64,000 nucleotides of DNA from Voacanga thouarsii (lineage: Eukaryota > Streptophyta > Magnoliopsida > Gentianales > Apocynaceae), in the NCBI GenBank assembly GCA_026120185.1, contig JANUWF010003375.1, forward strand, positions 4,406,736 to 4,470,735, read 5' to 3'. This document shows, piece after piece, positions 47,101 to 58,930 of the stretch. Made by a program: the position numbers and the translations under genes. Every line of letters starts with the position of its first letter. Position 1 is the stretch's first letter. Below the pieces are notes generated by a model. It worked only from the letters and a program-made list of their open reading frames with translations. It searched no databases and had not been told where the DNA came from.

Positions 47101-49668
47101 CAATATCATAGAAGTTAGGATTTCGTTGATTTAATGATGTATATGTGTTTATATGTCTATATGTAAATATGTATATATATTCTTTGTGTAAATAGGTGCT
47201 ATATCTTGTTGTTTGTAATATTGTGTGACTTAATTGACTAGCTTAATTCATGTTGTACTTGTAAATACCACTAACTTTTGTATTTAGGTAGCTTGTGAAT
47301 ATATCTAATGTGTGTGTTCTTTCTTTTCTTTATTTTTTAATTTATTTTTTCCTTATGTTTTTTCCTTCTTTATTTATTATTATTTTTGTTTGTTTTTATT
47401 TTTATTTTTGATTGATTTTTTGTTTTTCTTTGAGAGCGAGATTGACAACAGCATGGACAATTACTTTTGGGCATAAAATAAAAGGAGCTACAATGATGAA
47501 AATTTGGCAAATTTGCAAGCTCAAATTGACGTTTTTGTGAGACATCACTTGAAGCCTCAATGTATTCTTTTGTCACCAATACAAAGTTATCTTTTAAGTG
47601 GCATGAAGAAGCATCCCAATAAATGAATTCTACACGAACACAACTAGCCCAGTTGATTGAAGATGCCCTAATGGCCCATACACTGGAACAAGAGAATCCT
47701 CAAGGGAAGGAGAGAGGATGTGATGAACAATTTCCAATTCGACTCTCCACTATGTGCTAATAATTCTAATCTCTCTTTGTTATATAATTTCTTTGGTTCC
47801 TCTTCATTCATGAAGGACAATGGTCTAAATGATGATGTATGGAGTTTAACATGTCTCAAAGAGTTATATTTATCCATGATTCATCATAAGAAATCCGTGA
47901 AGGATAGTAACAAATTCTACCCTTCACCCTAATTTTAGGGAGGTAACTCTGTATTTGTAGGTGGGTTGAACAGTAAGGCTTTCTTGATCCCTCTTTAAAA
48001 TCTACACTACTATGTTCAAAGAGGAATTTCAATTGTGACAATTTTTTTGAAAGGATAAGTGATGATTCTCATGTTTACACACTATTTAAATATAATTTAC
48101 ATCTTGGTGTTGGAAACTTGATTTGTATGTCTAAAAGAGTGTAACGAAAGGGGGGTCATGCATGTACATTCATTGCAACTACTATTTTCCATGTTCCCTC
48201 TCTTATTTCTACATTCATCATGCCTACCATTTTCCATGCGCATTCATGTCTTTTCCAAAAGTTTGATAAGGAAGCATGATGAGTGGAAAAAGTTTGCATC
48301 TTTGTTTTGTGTTTGGTTTTTGTTAAGTGTTTTTTCTTTCCTCTTCTAAATAAGGAAAATATTTTCCAACTTAAGTGTGGGGGAGTGAGTCATGAGTCGT
48401 GCCTTTATTTGCTTTCTTAGGATTTTTAGTATTTTTGTTTAGTTTGTTTTCTTTTATTTAGGTGTGCCTTTATTTTGTTATTATTTTCTTTGTAATTTTT
48501 TTATGTTTTCTTCTGTAGGCTTGAATAAATTCTTCTTGCCAAGTTTTAGCATTTATTAGAGCTTATTATACTTAGAGAGTATTGCTTAGCAACCCCTTTA
48601 TTATTTTTGGTCCGTTTGAATATGCTTTATTGTGTTAATTTTTTGCCATTGAGGACAATGTCCAGTTTAAGTATAGGGGGATAGTTACATTTTGGCTGAA
48701 CTTTTTATGAATTGTTTCAATTTTTTTTGTGGTTTTCATTGCTTTAGCAAGGTTGTGATTACCTTTCTTACTTAGATGTGAATTTTGTCATTTATTTGGT
48801 GGATTTTTATCAACTAAATTGGTTGGGATATGTTAAGACTTGACAATTTGCGTTAATCTTGTTTATGCATTAGTGTTTAAGTATTATTTGACTCATTTAG
48901 TTTGAATGTAGACAGTGTGCTGAATGTGGGAAAAGTTTTTGGCTAATTCTTGTATTATGGGTTTAAACTTTGCTTAACTTTAAGTTGTGATAAGGAATAT
49001 GAGGAGAAAATATTTTTGAGTGGAAAGATTGTGGAAAAACACTGATTGTGAGTGAAAAAAAAAATGATGAAAAAAAAATCTTATTGTTGTTTCATCTTTA
49101 AGGGTAAGAAAAATGTTTTTGCTTGTTTATGGGGGTCAATATAGATAGTGAAGAAAAATCCAATTTCTTGTGGCTAATAATTCTTGAAAGCAAAAGGAAG
49201 AAAAGTGTTAAACAAAATGATGAGTGATGACTATAAGGGGGGCAATACGGTGCATGAAAAGAAATCCATTCACTTGAGGTTATCAATTTACTAAGTCATT
49301 GAAAAAATTGAGAGGAAAAATGTAGTGTTTTCCTTAAATCCTGACTTGAGCTATGCAATTTTTAGATTTATAATGCTTATGTTGGTAGATAGCTTGACTT
49401 GTATGACTCATGTATCTACATTTTTGCTTGAAGAGTGGAATAATTTTGTTAGACTAGAGTATAAACTTGATTAATTTAACTTCAAGAGTTTTCTTAGTTG
49501 TTATCAAATGCTTCAAGTTGCAATTGTTTTCAAATGGTTGAATGAATGGCAAGGTTCTATCTAAAGTTCGAAGGGAATTTATAAGCCTTGTTATGACTCA
49601 AATTTTGGAATGATAAAAGCTTATGTTTTCTTAACTTAGGTGTTTTACCTGAGGACAAGAAAATGTTC

Positions 49669-49683
49669 AAGTGTGGGGGAATG
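49669..49683 (+). other. Polypurine tract of the Tat/Athila-like element
   Basis: AAGTGTGGGGGAATG directly before the right LTR start TGAAATGGCAAAATTC. Confidence 0.75.
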
Positions 49684-51087
49684 TGAAATGGCAAAATTCA
49701 TCACTATTTTCCTAGTTAGTTGAGGTAAATTTTAGATACTTTTGATGTAATAATTAGGAATATTTCTTCCTACTTGATATTTTTCTTTTGGAAAGTATTT
49801 TGAATGAATTTGTGTAGGATTTAAGAGATTTCGAGCAACACGTGAAAAATTCTAGCCTTGACCTAGCGCAAAATCAAGCAAATGTAGCAGGCGCTAGGTC
49901 TACTATGAAAAAATAGAACAAAAATAGAGCAACATTGAGGTGGAAAACAGAATGCACCTAGCGCCCGGTGGGTCGGAGTAACCTGGCGCCAGCTCCAACC
50001 TGTACAAAGGTGATTTTGTGTACGAATTTGGAACCTTCCAAAGGATATTTGTATTTTTCGGAATCTACTTATCCAAGACTTCCGAAGCCACGAATTTTGG
50101 TATCAATGAAGCTTATAAAGAAAAGAAAAACACAAGAGAAGGGTTTGAATCCAAGGATCAAAGTTCTAATCACTCACAAAATGGAGATTCATCATTCGAG
50201 GAGCATTATTCAAGAAGGTTCTCAATGAGAAGAAGAAGGACTTATTCTTTCTTTTACCTTTGTTTTCATTTTCTAGAGTAATGGTATAATTAATATTTTC
50301 ATTGTAATTTGACATTATTTTGGGACTCATGGTTTTTGGATTAATTTAGCTATTTGATCAATTTTCTATCATTCTTGGTGTTTCATTACTTGTAATTTCA
50401 GAAGAGTTGAAGAAATCTGATTTGCTTCTAAATGACTTGGGAAATGATGTTAGGAGTTAATTCAATTTTGTTAATTTCATAGTTGTTATTTCTTAAAGGA
50501 CTTGGGTAAAAAACCAAAGACAGAGAACTAAGGTAATCAAATATTAGTTAATTTCGCCTAGAATATAGGGTTATTGGCTAATTTTATATTTATTGTCTCC
50601 TAGAGTATAGGGATAATTGTTGAAAAATAAGTTTAATGCATCTTTTTTAGTTATGTTTGTTTGATTGGAAAAGCTACTAATTTAATCATGAGATGGTGAG
50701 TTTATGACTTGGGAAAAGAATGAACTCTATTTTAATTCGTTCATGATGTCAAGATGATGATTAATTGAAGTAATTGCTAATTTGTTCGTTATCATGTTTT
50801 CTAGGATAGTTGTGTAAATTGCATATTCCTACATCCTTGAGTTGTTCATATTTCTTTAATTTTCTTTTTATTATCTTATCACTTTATTGGGTCGATTAAA
50901 CAATGAATGAAAAGTGATAAGTGTGTACTTGTTTCCTTAAGGATCTATACTCATTAATTCCCTATACTATACTTGCGATGAGTATACTTGCTAGTCTGTG
51001 TAATTTGGGATTAATGTTTTAATTAAAACTTGGCTAAGTGATGGATTTAAATTTAATGATTTTTTACACCCAAAATTTATGCATTAG

Positions 51088-52385
51088 TTATAGTGATGAT
51101 TTAGAAAACTTGTCAAATTTTGTTTCATGAAAATCTATTTTCTGAAAATTATAGTTTTCGTTCTATTGTGAAATACGCTTCTGTAAATATGTCTATGCGA
51201 AGATGTTCTTCATTTGTTTGTTTTAGTGAACAGAATGTTTGTTCCAAAGAAAAGATGAACAAAAGTTGCATATCTAAATAAGTTTTATATTCTTTACTAT
51301 TTCTCAAGAGGGGTCATTCTCTGGAATCACCAGAGAAGACGACTGAAAATTGATTGTAAGTATTTAGAGAAGAATTTGTGAAAAATAAAATTAACCTAAG
51401 CCGCAAGTGGTTTTTCTGGAAGCCAGCCCCGACTTAGGCAAGATTATAACCGAAGCCACAATTGGCTTAGGTATATTTCATACACTTGAGTTGCGGCTAG
51501 TTTATGAATAACTAGGAGTGGCTATATAGTTAAAAAAAAAAAAATTAATTTTCCTTTTTTTTTTGTTCTTCATGAAAGGCCCGCGAAAATGAAATTTTCA
51601 AAAATCACCCTAAGTGTTTTCCCAAAATTTGATTTTGGAACTAGAGAATTTATTTTTCTGAAATCAGATTTTAGAAATTAATATATTTTCTAACTATTGA
51701 TTTTAGAATTTAATTTATTTTTCCAAAATCGTGGTTTTGGATTTATATGCTATGTTTAATTTTATTTCGAGCATGAAATTAGCATGGTGGCATGGTTATG
51801 GACTATGGACCCAATTAAATTGCTATTGCATTTTATCACTTTGTTTTTTAATTAAACAGGGCCTGCGTGTCATGCCATCTCTATTTTTCTTGTGTATTTT
51901 CTCTTCTTATCTAACTTCCTTGATGTTTCTTTACTTGGATTTTATGTAATTAGACTATATAGATTAGACAGGATTACAATTTATTACAAGTGAAGGAAAA
52001 GGTGATGAAAACGAAAAGGAGGATGGTAAGACTTTCTTCCTAAATCATGCATGAATGCTTAAGATTGACCGAATTAATTTCCTTTGTGGCTCAAGGAAAT
52101 TAATATAGTAAAGTTCATAACCAAACCACGTTATTATTTTGCAATGTATAAATATGTTGATGTTATGCATGTAATAGATGAGACTACTAGTATCACAAAT
52201 CCCTCAATTAAAATTAAATCTAATGCCTTTTATTAATATAATAAGAATGAGGGTCCTTTTTCGAGACTAGGTTGTTGGGCTAATCCAAGCCTACTTGACA
52301 TTGGATATGTTCAAGCTATGGAATTAAATTCTTATTAATAGGTTGGGTTTAACTAATTTCTTTTTCCCGATTGGGCTAACCCATT
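51088..52385 (+). other. Probable continuation of the old Copia leader
   Basis: Lies between the end of the Gypsy element and a Copia gag start, in the same orientation as the 5' LTR at 32324. No coding frame. Bases 51398-51525 hold a small set of related words (aagccgcaagtggttt, gaagccacaattggctta, gagttgcggctag). Confidence 0.45.
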
Positions 52386-52576
52386 TTGGAAACAAATAAA
52401 CTTACCGAATCACATTTTCTGGACTACTATAGAAAGTTGAGAATTGTTCTCAATCCAGAAAAGTTGCTCTATATGCAAGATACTCCTATTCCACAACCAC
52501 CAGCTCAGGATGCTCATGCTGATGAGCATGCTGTCCACAAGAAGTACAAAGCGGACAGTGATTCAGTATCCTATGT
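52386..52576 (+). pseudogene. Copia gag N-terminus, truncated
   Basis: Reads NKLTESHFLDYYRKLRIVLN then PEKLLYMQDTPIPQPPAQDA and DSVSYV. NKLTG-NF-DWYRNLRIVL--E is the conserved start of plant Copia gag. It is cut at 52576 by the long chromovirus-like LTR. Position and strand suit the element whose 5' LTR is at 32324. Confidence 0.85.
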
Positions 52577-52820
52577 TGTGAAACCCCACCTAAAGACAAC
52601 CCTAGAGTAAGGGAGTCGGGATGCATATCATATTATTCGGCATAAAAATATATATTTTTGAATGATTTTTATGTGCTTTAGAATTGTGGTTTATAGGATA
52701 AAAGGCTTAATTATGCTTATTGGGTAGGAAGGGTAAAAAGATAATTTTGCTTGAGGTCAAAATAGGAAGATGGCATGAGATAAGAAGAATATTTGGGTGA
52801 GAAAATAAGAACAAGAGTTA

Positions 52821-52887
52821 GTGTGGTTAAGTGGTTAGAGCTTTGTAAATTAATTTTTAAGGTCATGAGTTCAAATCCCATCACTTA
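52821..52887 (+). other. tRNA-like module inside the LTR
   Basis: An A-box match TGGTTAAGTGG (52824-52834) and a B-box match GTTCAAATC (52869-52877) fit TRGYNNARYGG and GWTCRANNC exactly. They are 45 bases apart start to start, as in a real tRNA gene. The acceptor ends do not pair well, so this is not a functional tRNA gene. A related copy is in the sister LTR at 61120-61187. Confidence 0.6.
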
Positions 52888-54454
52888 AGTTTTATTTATG
52901 ATTATCTTAGCTATGCTTGAATTTTAGATTTTCTTACATTCCTTAAAGATAGGAATGTTATCTTAGGGGAGACATGAAGAAAATGTCTTGATCAGACAAT
53001 CCTATCCTAAAAAGAATTATTGTCCTTTTAATTACCTCTAGCTTTGTTCTAACATCTTCACAATTTAAATTATTCAAAATTCATTAAATCTCTTCTTTTA
53101 ATTCCAAAAATTCTGAAATAATTCCTTAGCCTTGAATTTCGAAAATCAATCTTGGAAGTTAGCGAATTGGCCGAAATTAGGGAGAAGAATCCAAGAAAAA
53201 TAAATCACCACGGTAGAACCTTCAAACTTATCTTCATGTTGTTCATGATTTCAATAAGGAAAATCTGGAAATTTTCCAGAATTTTGGACTGTCCAGCTTC
53301 CGAAAAATTCAGTTAGTAAACTTGCTCATTTTCTACCAGAAAAATGGCCAATTCATGTAGCTTGAATACTGAAGATTCCGTACAAAATTCGGACTTCACA
53401 AACGGCACAAAATCAGAAAATTTTTTGTAAAATTTCTCTGCACATCAAGTTGAGATTGAAGTTGTTTTTCTTGTCGTCAATCAAGCAAAACCTCCTCTAT
53501 TTTTCCTCCAGAAAGAAGGCTAGAAACCACCCTTAAAAGGCCCTCAAACGCCCCTCCAAATCAGCTGCAAATCGAGGTGAAGAAATGTAAAAATTCTGCA
53601 CAGAAAAATTAGCAACCTTCGAAGCTTTGAACAACTGGAAACCAGAAAATTCCCAGCTTTGTCTCCCTATGCCTAGGCCGAAAAAACACCTTCAAACCTC
53701 CGAAAAATGGACCTTGTTCAGCCATGGAATGAACACCATTAACCTCCATACTTACCTTAAGTACTTAGACTCCATAACTCAAAAACCTCCTAAGATCATT
53801 CTATCCAAAACACATTTGAACTTCAAAAAAAATTCTAGAATTTTGCTCCATGAAAACACTCTTGTATCAAGCAACCAAACCAGAAATTGCTCTGCCATTA
53901 AACACTGCATTTCAGCCAACAATAAGGCCCGAATAGCCTTCATTTCCTTGCCATAAGTCTGACTAGTCCAGCCGGTTCCATTGAAGAACAAAGAAACCTC
54001 TCTTAATCAAACACCATAAGCTAATCTCCTACCTCAAACAACTCCACAATTCTCTGCATTTGAATTTCAAACAAAATCAGATTATTCTCTCTCCTTGTAG
54101 TTGAAAACCAAAACTCCTAATCACCCTAGACCATTCGACCAACATCATTCCAGACTTCGTATAGCTTTAATCTCAAATTCTCTCAATCACTAAGAACACC
54201 AAGAACACACACTACACTCCTTCAAGCCTAAACCTACCCTAAACACCTCCAATCACTCTCAAATATTCCAGATTACTCCTACTTAGTCCCTAGTGTTCAT
54301 TTTTGGTCTTTATAACACAAAATCACGCAAACAAGAATTTTCTATTCGATCAAAATCAGCTTTTTTTTGAAGGTCTCAAGAACATCATAAAGGTAAATCA
54401 AGAACAACCTCCTTGTTCATCCTCTTTCATTCAATCTTCAATGTACCATACTAA

Positions 54455-54455
54455 T

Positions 54456-54494
<39 letters not shown>
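54455..54494. repeat. (CT)n microsatellite before an ATG in the LTR
   Basis: CT tract directly before CGGCCAACATGG, at the same site as the CT tract of the sister LTR (62812-62832) and the GA tracts of the minus copies. Confidence 0.9.
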
Positions 54495-54495
<1 letters not shown>

Positions 54496-56436
54496 CCAAC
54501 ATGGTTGATCAACCATCAACCATGGCTGTGTTTCTTTGGACTACTCATGATTCTCAATTGCGCGTGGACCTTCTTTAGCCTTCCTCAAAGTAATCGACAA
54601 TCATGTATTTATTCTTAAATCATTCTTTTTAAATTCTAAAATCATGTCTCTTAGGTATTGATAGGGAGATAAAATTTTAAAGGGGGGATTGAGAGTATGC
54701 ATGTGGATAAAGGGGGTTGGGGTTAGGACATAAGGATTGTTGTATATGACTAAGTTGTATGGATTTTCCTTTTGAATCAATGCATGTTCTTCATGCTTAA
54801 TGAAATTTATAGATGTTTGAAGCATGTTAGATATCATGACACCAATGGTGATTAGGCTCTTATGTTTTTATTTTTCATTGAAGCCATGATTGATGATTAT
54901 GCCTAGTAGGGATTTGGCCATGTGATAGATGTATTGATTTGAGCATATGTTCATGAATCTTTTCTAGCAATAGGAAAATCATGATTATTTTTTTGTTAAT
55001 CCTAAGTTATTTTTGTTAACAAATTTTATTACTTTAATTAGAATTATTGCTATATTTTTCCAAAGAGTTTCGAAATTCCTAGGAAGATTTGGAAATGGAA
55101 TATTAAATGAAATATTAATATTTTATTAGTCAAATAAATAATATCTTTTATTAAAAATAATATATATATATGTATAATAATAAATAAAATCTTTTATAAT
55201 AATAAATAAAATATTAGAATTAATTAATAACCTTGTAGACCATAGTTAAAACTTCCACCTATATTCATAAATATTAATTATATTAAAATTTATTTGTTAT
55301 TTATTAATAAAAAATTTAATAAAATTCATTTATTATTAATTTTATTATTTATTACTAGTTATTTATTATCTATTAATTATTAATTAAAAATTAAGTGTAA
55401 TTTATTATTTATTTATTATAATACAATTTAAATATTACCATTTACTAATATTATTTAGGACTTAGTAGTATTCAATATTTAACATTAGTTTATTTATTAG
55501 CAATAATACTCAAATTTTATTATTTAAAACTATAACTTATCAATAATTATTTTAGAACCCCGAGTTATTTTAACTTACCAAGCTAGATTTATTTTATAAA
55601 ATGCTTTATCATCTAGGCTTAAAGCTTAGGACATTAAGGTCATGGTTAGTCATGGTTGTAACTAGTTGAGCTAAGAATTATTTACGTAAGGTGGATATAG
55701 TTCGAGTGTAACCTTATGCCTTGTGTTTACCCCAGGCGGGGTTAGGTTAACCTTAGAGGATTTTTGAATTCAAGCAAGCAAAGAATCAGGTAAGCTCCTA
55801 CATGGAGTCATTTGAAGACCAAAATTATTATGGCAAGCCAAATTCAATGTGTATGATCATTCGTTTGTAAAGGAAATTAAGGACTATTTTTTCCTTTTTA
55901 TTTCAGTCAAGTAAATTATTTGAAAATTAAACAAGAAGTTTTACTCATAACGCTAAACTCTTTCTAAAACACAACTTTAACCAGCATTTTAGAAACCCTT
56001 AATTGCTATTTCCAAGTAAAACATTGTATGATTAATTTTCTCCTAAGTGGGACAAGCAACATTGAGTACTCAATAAGGGTAGACTACTAGGACTAGTCTT
56101 TGAAGGGTTTAGGTAAGTCTCTCAGTAGGTGGCCACCTCTGAGAGGTAAGTCCTGCCCGGATAGGATGCCAGTCCGATAGGTCATACTAGTCCGAGCTAG
56201 GAAGTTTCAGTTAAGTGGACTGTGTGTTTCAGGAGTGGACAACTGATAAGTTTGGGTGCAAAGATGGAGGAGTATCTCACTTGATAGGCCATACACCTAC
56301 CTTTTGTCAGCATGCTCAACGTGTGGTAGTTTGATCTGCTGCATGCTCAACGTGTGGCATACTGACCATTATATTGTCATAGGGCCCAACGTGTGGTGCT
56401 ATGGCAACCTTTTTGGATGGTTGTATTTATTGTGCA

Positions 56437-56849
56437 CTTAAGCAAGCTTGTAGGAGTTGGAACATTCATTTTGATGAAACAATCAAAGAATTTGGTTTCA
56501 TTCAAAACATGAATGAATTTTGTGTATACAAGGAAGGTTAGTGGGAGTGCAATTATTTTCCTGTCATTTTAAATGAATGACATATTGCTAATTGGAAATA
56601 TTATCTCTATTCTTCAATAAGTATGATATTGGTTTCCAATCTGATAATAATGACTATGAGTCATAATCAGGCTACATGTTCAATTTGAGTGTTATAACTT
56701 GATTAAGGAAATCATTGGTTGGAAAGATGTAAAAGATAGGGAGAGTTCCCATGGATGAGAAGATAGAAGACCCACGGACTAAGGCACTATCCTAAAAGAA
56801 ATATGGTAGACAAGTTGAGTCATTCGGTATTAGATATATGAATGATTAG
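56437..56849 (+). pseudogene. Copia RT/RNase H remnant, largely deleted
   Basis: Begins LKQACRSWNIHFDETIKEFGF then IQNMNEFCVYKE, the middle of a Copia RT. It then degenerates and ends with RVPMDEKIEDPRTKALS, a stop, KKYGRQVESFGIRYMND and a TAG stop, the C-terminal tail of pol. YVDD and most of RNase H are missing or unreadable. Confidence 0.8.
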
Positions 56850-56869
56850 CTTTATTGCAAGCGTGAGTT

Positions 56870-57616
56870 TGTTACTGTTCTAACCTAGAGGCAATCAAAT
56901 GTATTTTGTATATTGTACATCTATTGAATAAAGTAAGACATTATTTATCTTTCAGCTTGTTAAATTTATGTTTTCGTGTAAAATAATTGTTAGAGAAAGT
57001 CACAAGAGCAACACTATGTTAAGGAAATCATGATAGAAATAATGATGTGAGGTTCCTACTACATTGAATAATGTTTGTACTTAAATTATCCCTAGTAATA
57101 GTATTAATGAGATATGGCATAGTTAATGCGTTAAGACTAGCACGTGTTGCACTTCCTAATTTGATCAGGCAATGGTTCTCACATCCGTGAGTGTTGTGAT
57201 ACTCAAAATTAACACATAGATGCTTATTACTAGAACAAGTATATTGGATGACCTAGCTATGAGATAATCAAATAGATAGCTATTTAGTCCAAGTGACAGA
57301 ATCTCATTATAGCAAATATGCAAGTATCCTTATATTTGAGATCTCTAAGATACTTTGCTTGCTAAGTGTTATACATATATTCCAATCTCTGGAGTCTTGA
57401 CAAGATTACCTATGGGATAGATATTAGGTACAATGGGAAGCAAATGAAAGTAGTTGAGAGGATCAACAAAGGATTCACCACTCCTAATAGTAGGGGGGAA
57501 TATCTCACGGCCACTTGAAAGAATCACTACTCAAGAAGTCCTTAGCCAAGGCGATTGTGCATTGGAAATAGTTTTAATTGATACACTTGATGAATAGTAG
57601 ATTCTAGGAACAAGTA
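56870..57616 (+). mobile_element. Copia (old family) 3' LTR, interrupted
   Basis: Starts TGTTACTGTTCTAACCTAGA twenty bases after the pol stop. It follows the 32324 LTR with many differences to the block 'attggaaatagttttaattg', then is cut at 57617 by a Gypsy LTR. Confidence 0.8.
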
Positions 57617-58930
57617 TGATAGGGGCTAAAATTACCATTATTTGTTGTAATAACTAGGCATATTCCTTCCTTCTTGACATTTGGCTTGTAAAAAGGGTTT
57701 TTTTGGCAAGTTTGTGCAGATATAAGTTAAAATTGAGCAGAAAGTGCACAAATCCATAATGAACATGGCGCCAGGCCCAGCCAAGGGACTAGGAACCATG
57801 TCTATTCTGGTGCAACAAAGGAATTCGAGCAACTTTCAGTACAAAAGCATAACAGACCTGGCAGCAGGTTTGGCAAGTGTACCTGGTGCCGGGTCCATTC
57901 TGTCTGCCGATGAGAACAGACCAAAAACAGAGCAAAAATGGGAGAAGAATGCACCTGGCACCAAGTGGGTCGAAGGTATTCGACACCAGGCGCGCTCTGG
58001 AAGGCGAAACTCCTGTGCACGAATTTGATATTTTCCAAAGGATTTTTGGTATTTTTTGAATTCTACTCGGACTAGACTTCTCAATCAATGAATTTTAGTG
58101 TTAAGGAGGATTAAAAGTACAAGAAAAAAATAAGAGAAAGGTGTGATTTGAAGGATCTAAGTTAGCTACCCAATTACCACTCAAAGGAACATTGTTCAAA
58201 AGAGGTTTTCAAGAGAAGAAAAAGGACTTTTCTAAGAGTTTTATCTTTTATTCTTTGTTTACTTTGCTTTAATAATGATGTGCTTAGTGTTTTAATTGTA
58301 ATTGTATATTTGGATATTATGATTTTAAGGTAATTGTAATTTTTTATCAATCTATTATTATCTTTGGTATTTGATTAGTTGTTATCATTGGTTATTATGC
58401 GACTTCTTCTAATTAACTTAAAAAAATGATGTTAGAAGTTTCGTTGTATTGATTTTGTATTTGTCTAATCTTAATGGACTTGAATGATGAAGTTATGATT
58501 AAATGGACTAAAGCGATTGAAGATTAAGTTGATTTCGCCTTGACAAATAGCCATTAACTAATTTCATGTTTTTAAATAATTGAGATTCATGCATATTTTA
58601 GTTAGGATGGCTTGATTGAAAAATCTGCTATGTGAATCAAAATATAGTGATGATCTTAATGCATGTTTTGGTTATATTAGCTTGATTTACAAATCTGTTA
58701 ATATGAATCAAAATATGGTGATTCTATGGATTAACAAACAAACTGGAATTTATCTTTATATTTCTTCAGGATGCTAAGACGACAATTGATTGTGATGAAT
58801 GCTAATTGATTCAACCTTATGTTTTCAAGATAATTGTCTAAGTACATGAAATTACATCCCTGAGTTATATTTATTTTTATCTTTATTTATTTTCCTTTTT
58901 AGTCTCTTCATATTTTATTGGCTAAACTAT
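57617..58930 (+). mobile_element. Tat/Athila-like LTR, truncated on the right
   Basis: Starts TGATAGGGGCTAAAATTACC. It has the GC-rich words 'atggcgccaggcc', 'acctggtgccggg' and 'gacaccaggcgcg' in U3, and 'ttttcaagagaagaaaaagg' further in. It ends at 58930 against a minus-strand Copia LTR. The overlapping small frames on both strands at 57638-58088 are non-coding shadows of the GC-rich part. Confidence 0.8.

Larger units (their letters stand above)
47076..49683 (+). other. Interior of the Tat/Athila-like element, non-coding
   Basis: 2.6 kb without gag, protease, RT or integrase motifs. Phrases typical of the 3' non-coding part of these elements occur: 'ttaagtgtgggggagtga' (about 48371), 'gaggacaatgtccagtttaa' followed by 'gtataggggg' (about 48651-48680), and 'tcaagtgtgggggaatg' (49667-49683). 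Frame 47720-47932 shows no domain. An autonomous element would need at least another 5 kb of coding sequence. Confidence 0.65.
34233..51087 (+). mobile_element. Gypsy Tat/Athila-like element, non-coding interior, containing nested insertions
   Basis: The left LTR starts TGATAGGGGCTAAATTTACC at 34233, is interrupted at 34532, resumes at 46263 and ends ACGCATCA at 47075. The right LTR is 49684-51087. A decayed primer-binding site (47082-47100) and a polypurine tract (49669-49683) sit in the right places. Flanks are ATTAT (34228-34232) and GTTAT (51088-51092), a TSD with one change. The left LTR (about 1.1 kb without the insert) lacks about 280 bases present in the right one (about 50400-50690). 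The 2.6-kb interior has no gag or pol, so this is a non-autonomous or internally deleted element. Confidence 0.8.
52577..56436 (+). mobile_element. Very long chromovirus-like LTR, plus orientation, 3' end missing
   Basis: Starts TGTGAAACCCCACCTAAA. It carries a tRNA-like module (about 52821-52887), a TATA-like 'ggtctttataacac' (about 54305), a (CT)n tract (54455-54494) followed by CGGCCAACATGG, an AT-only block (about 55020-55560), 'ccccaggcggggttaggtt' (about 55731) and the TGAGTACTCAA palindrome (about 56063). It stops at about 56436, where Copia RT begins, lacking about 430 bases that the minus copies show at their left ends. The full LTR would be about 4.3 kb. Frames 53627-53956, 54303-54578 and others are chance frames. 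Confidence 0.8.

Noticed and set aside
57638..58088. Five overlapping small frames on both strands
   Set aside because: They are shadows of the GC-rich U3 words of a Gypsy LTR, with no homology to any protein that I can see.
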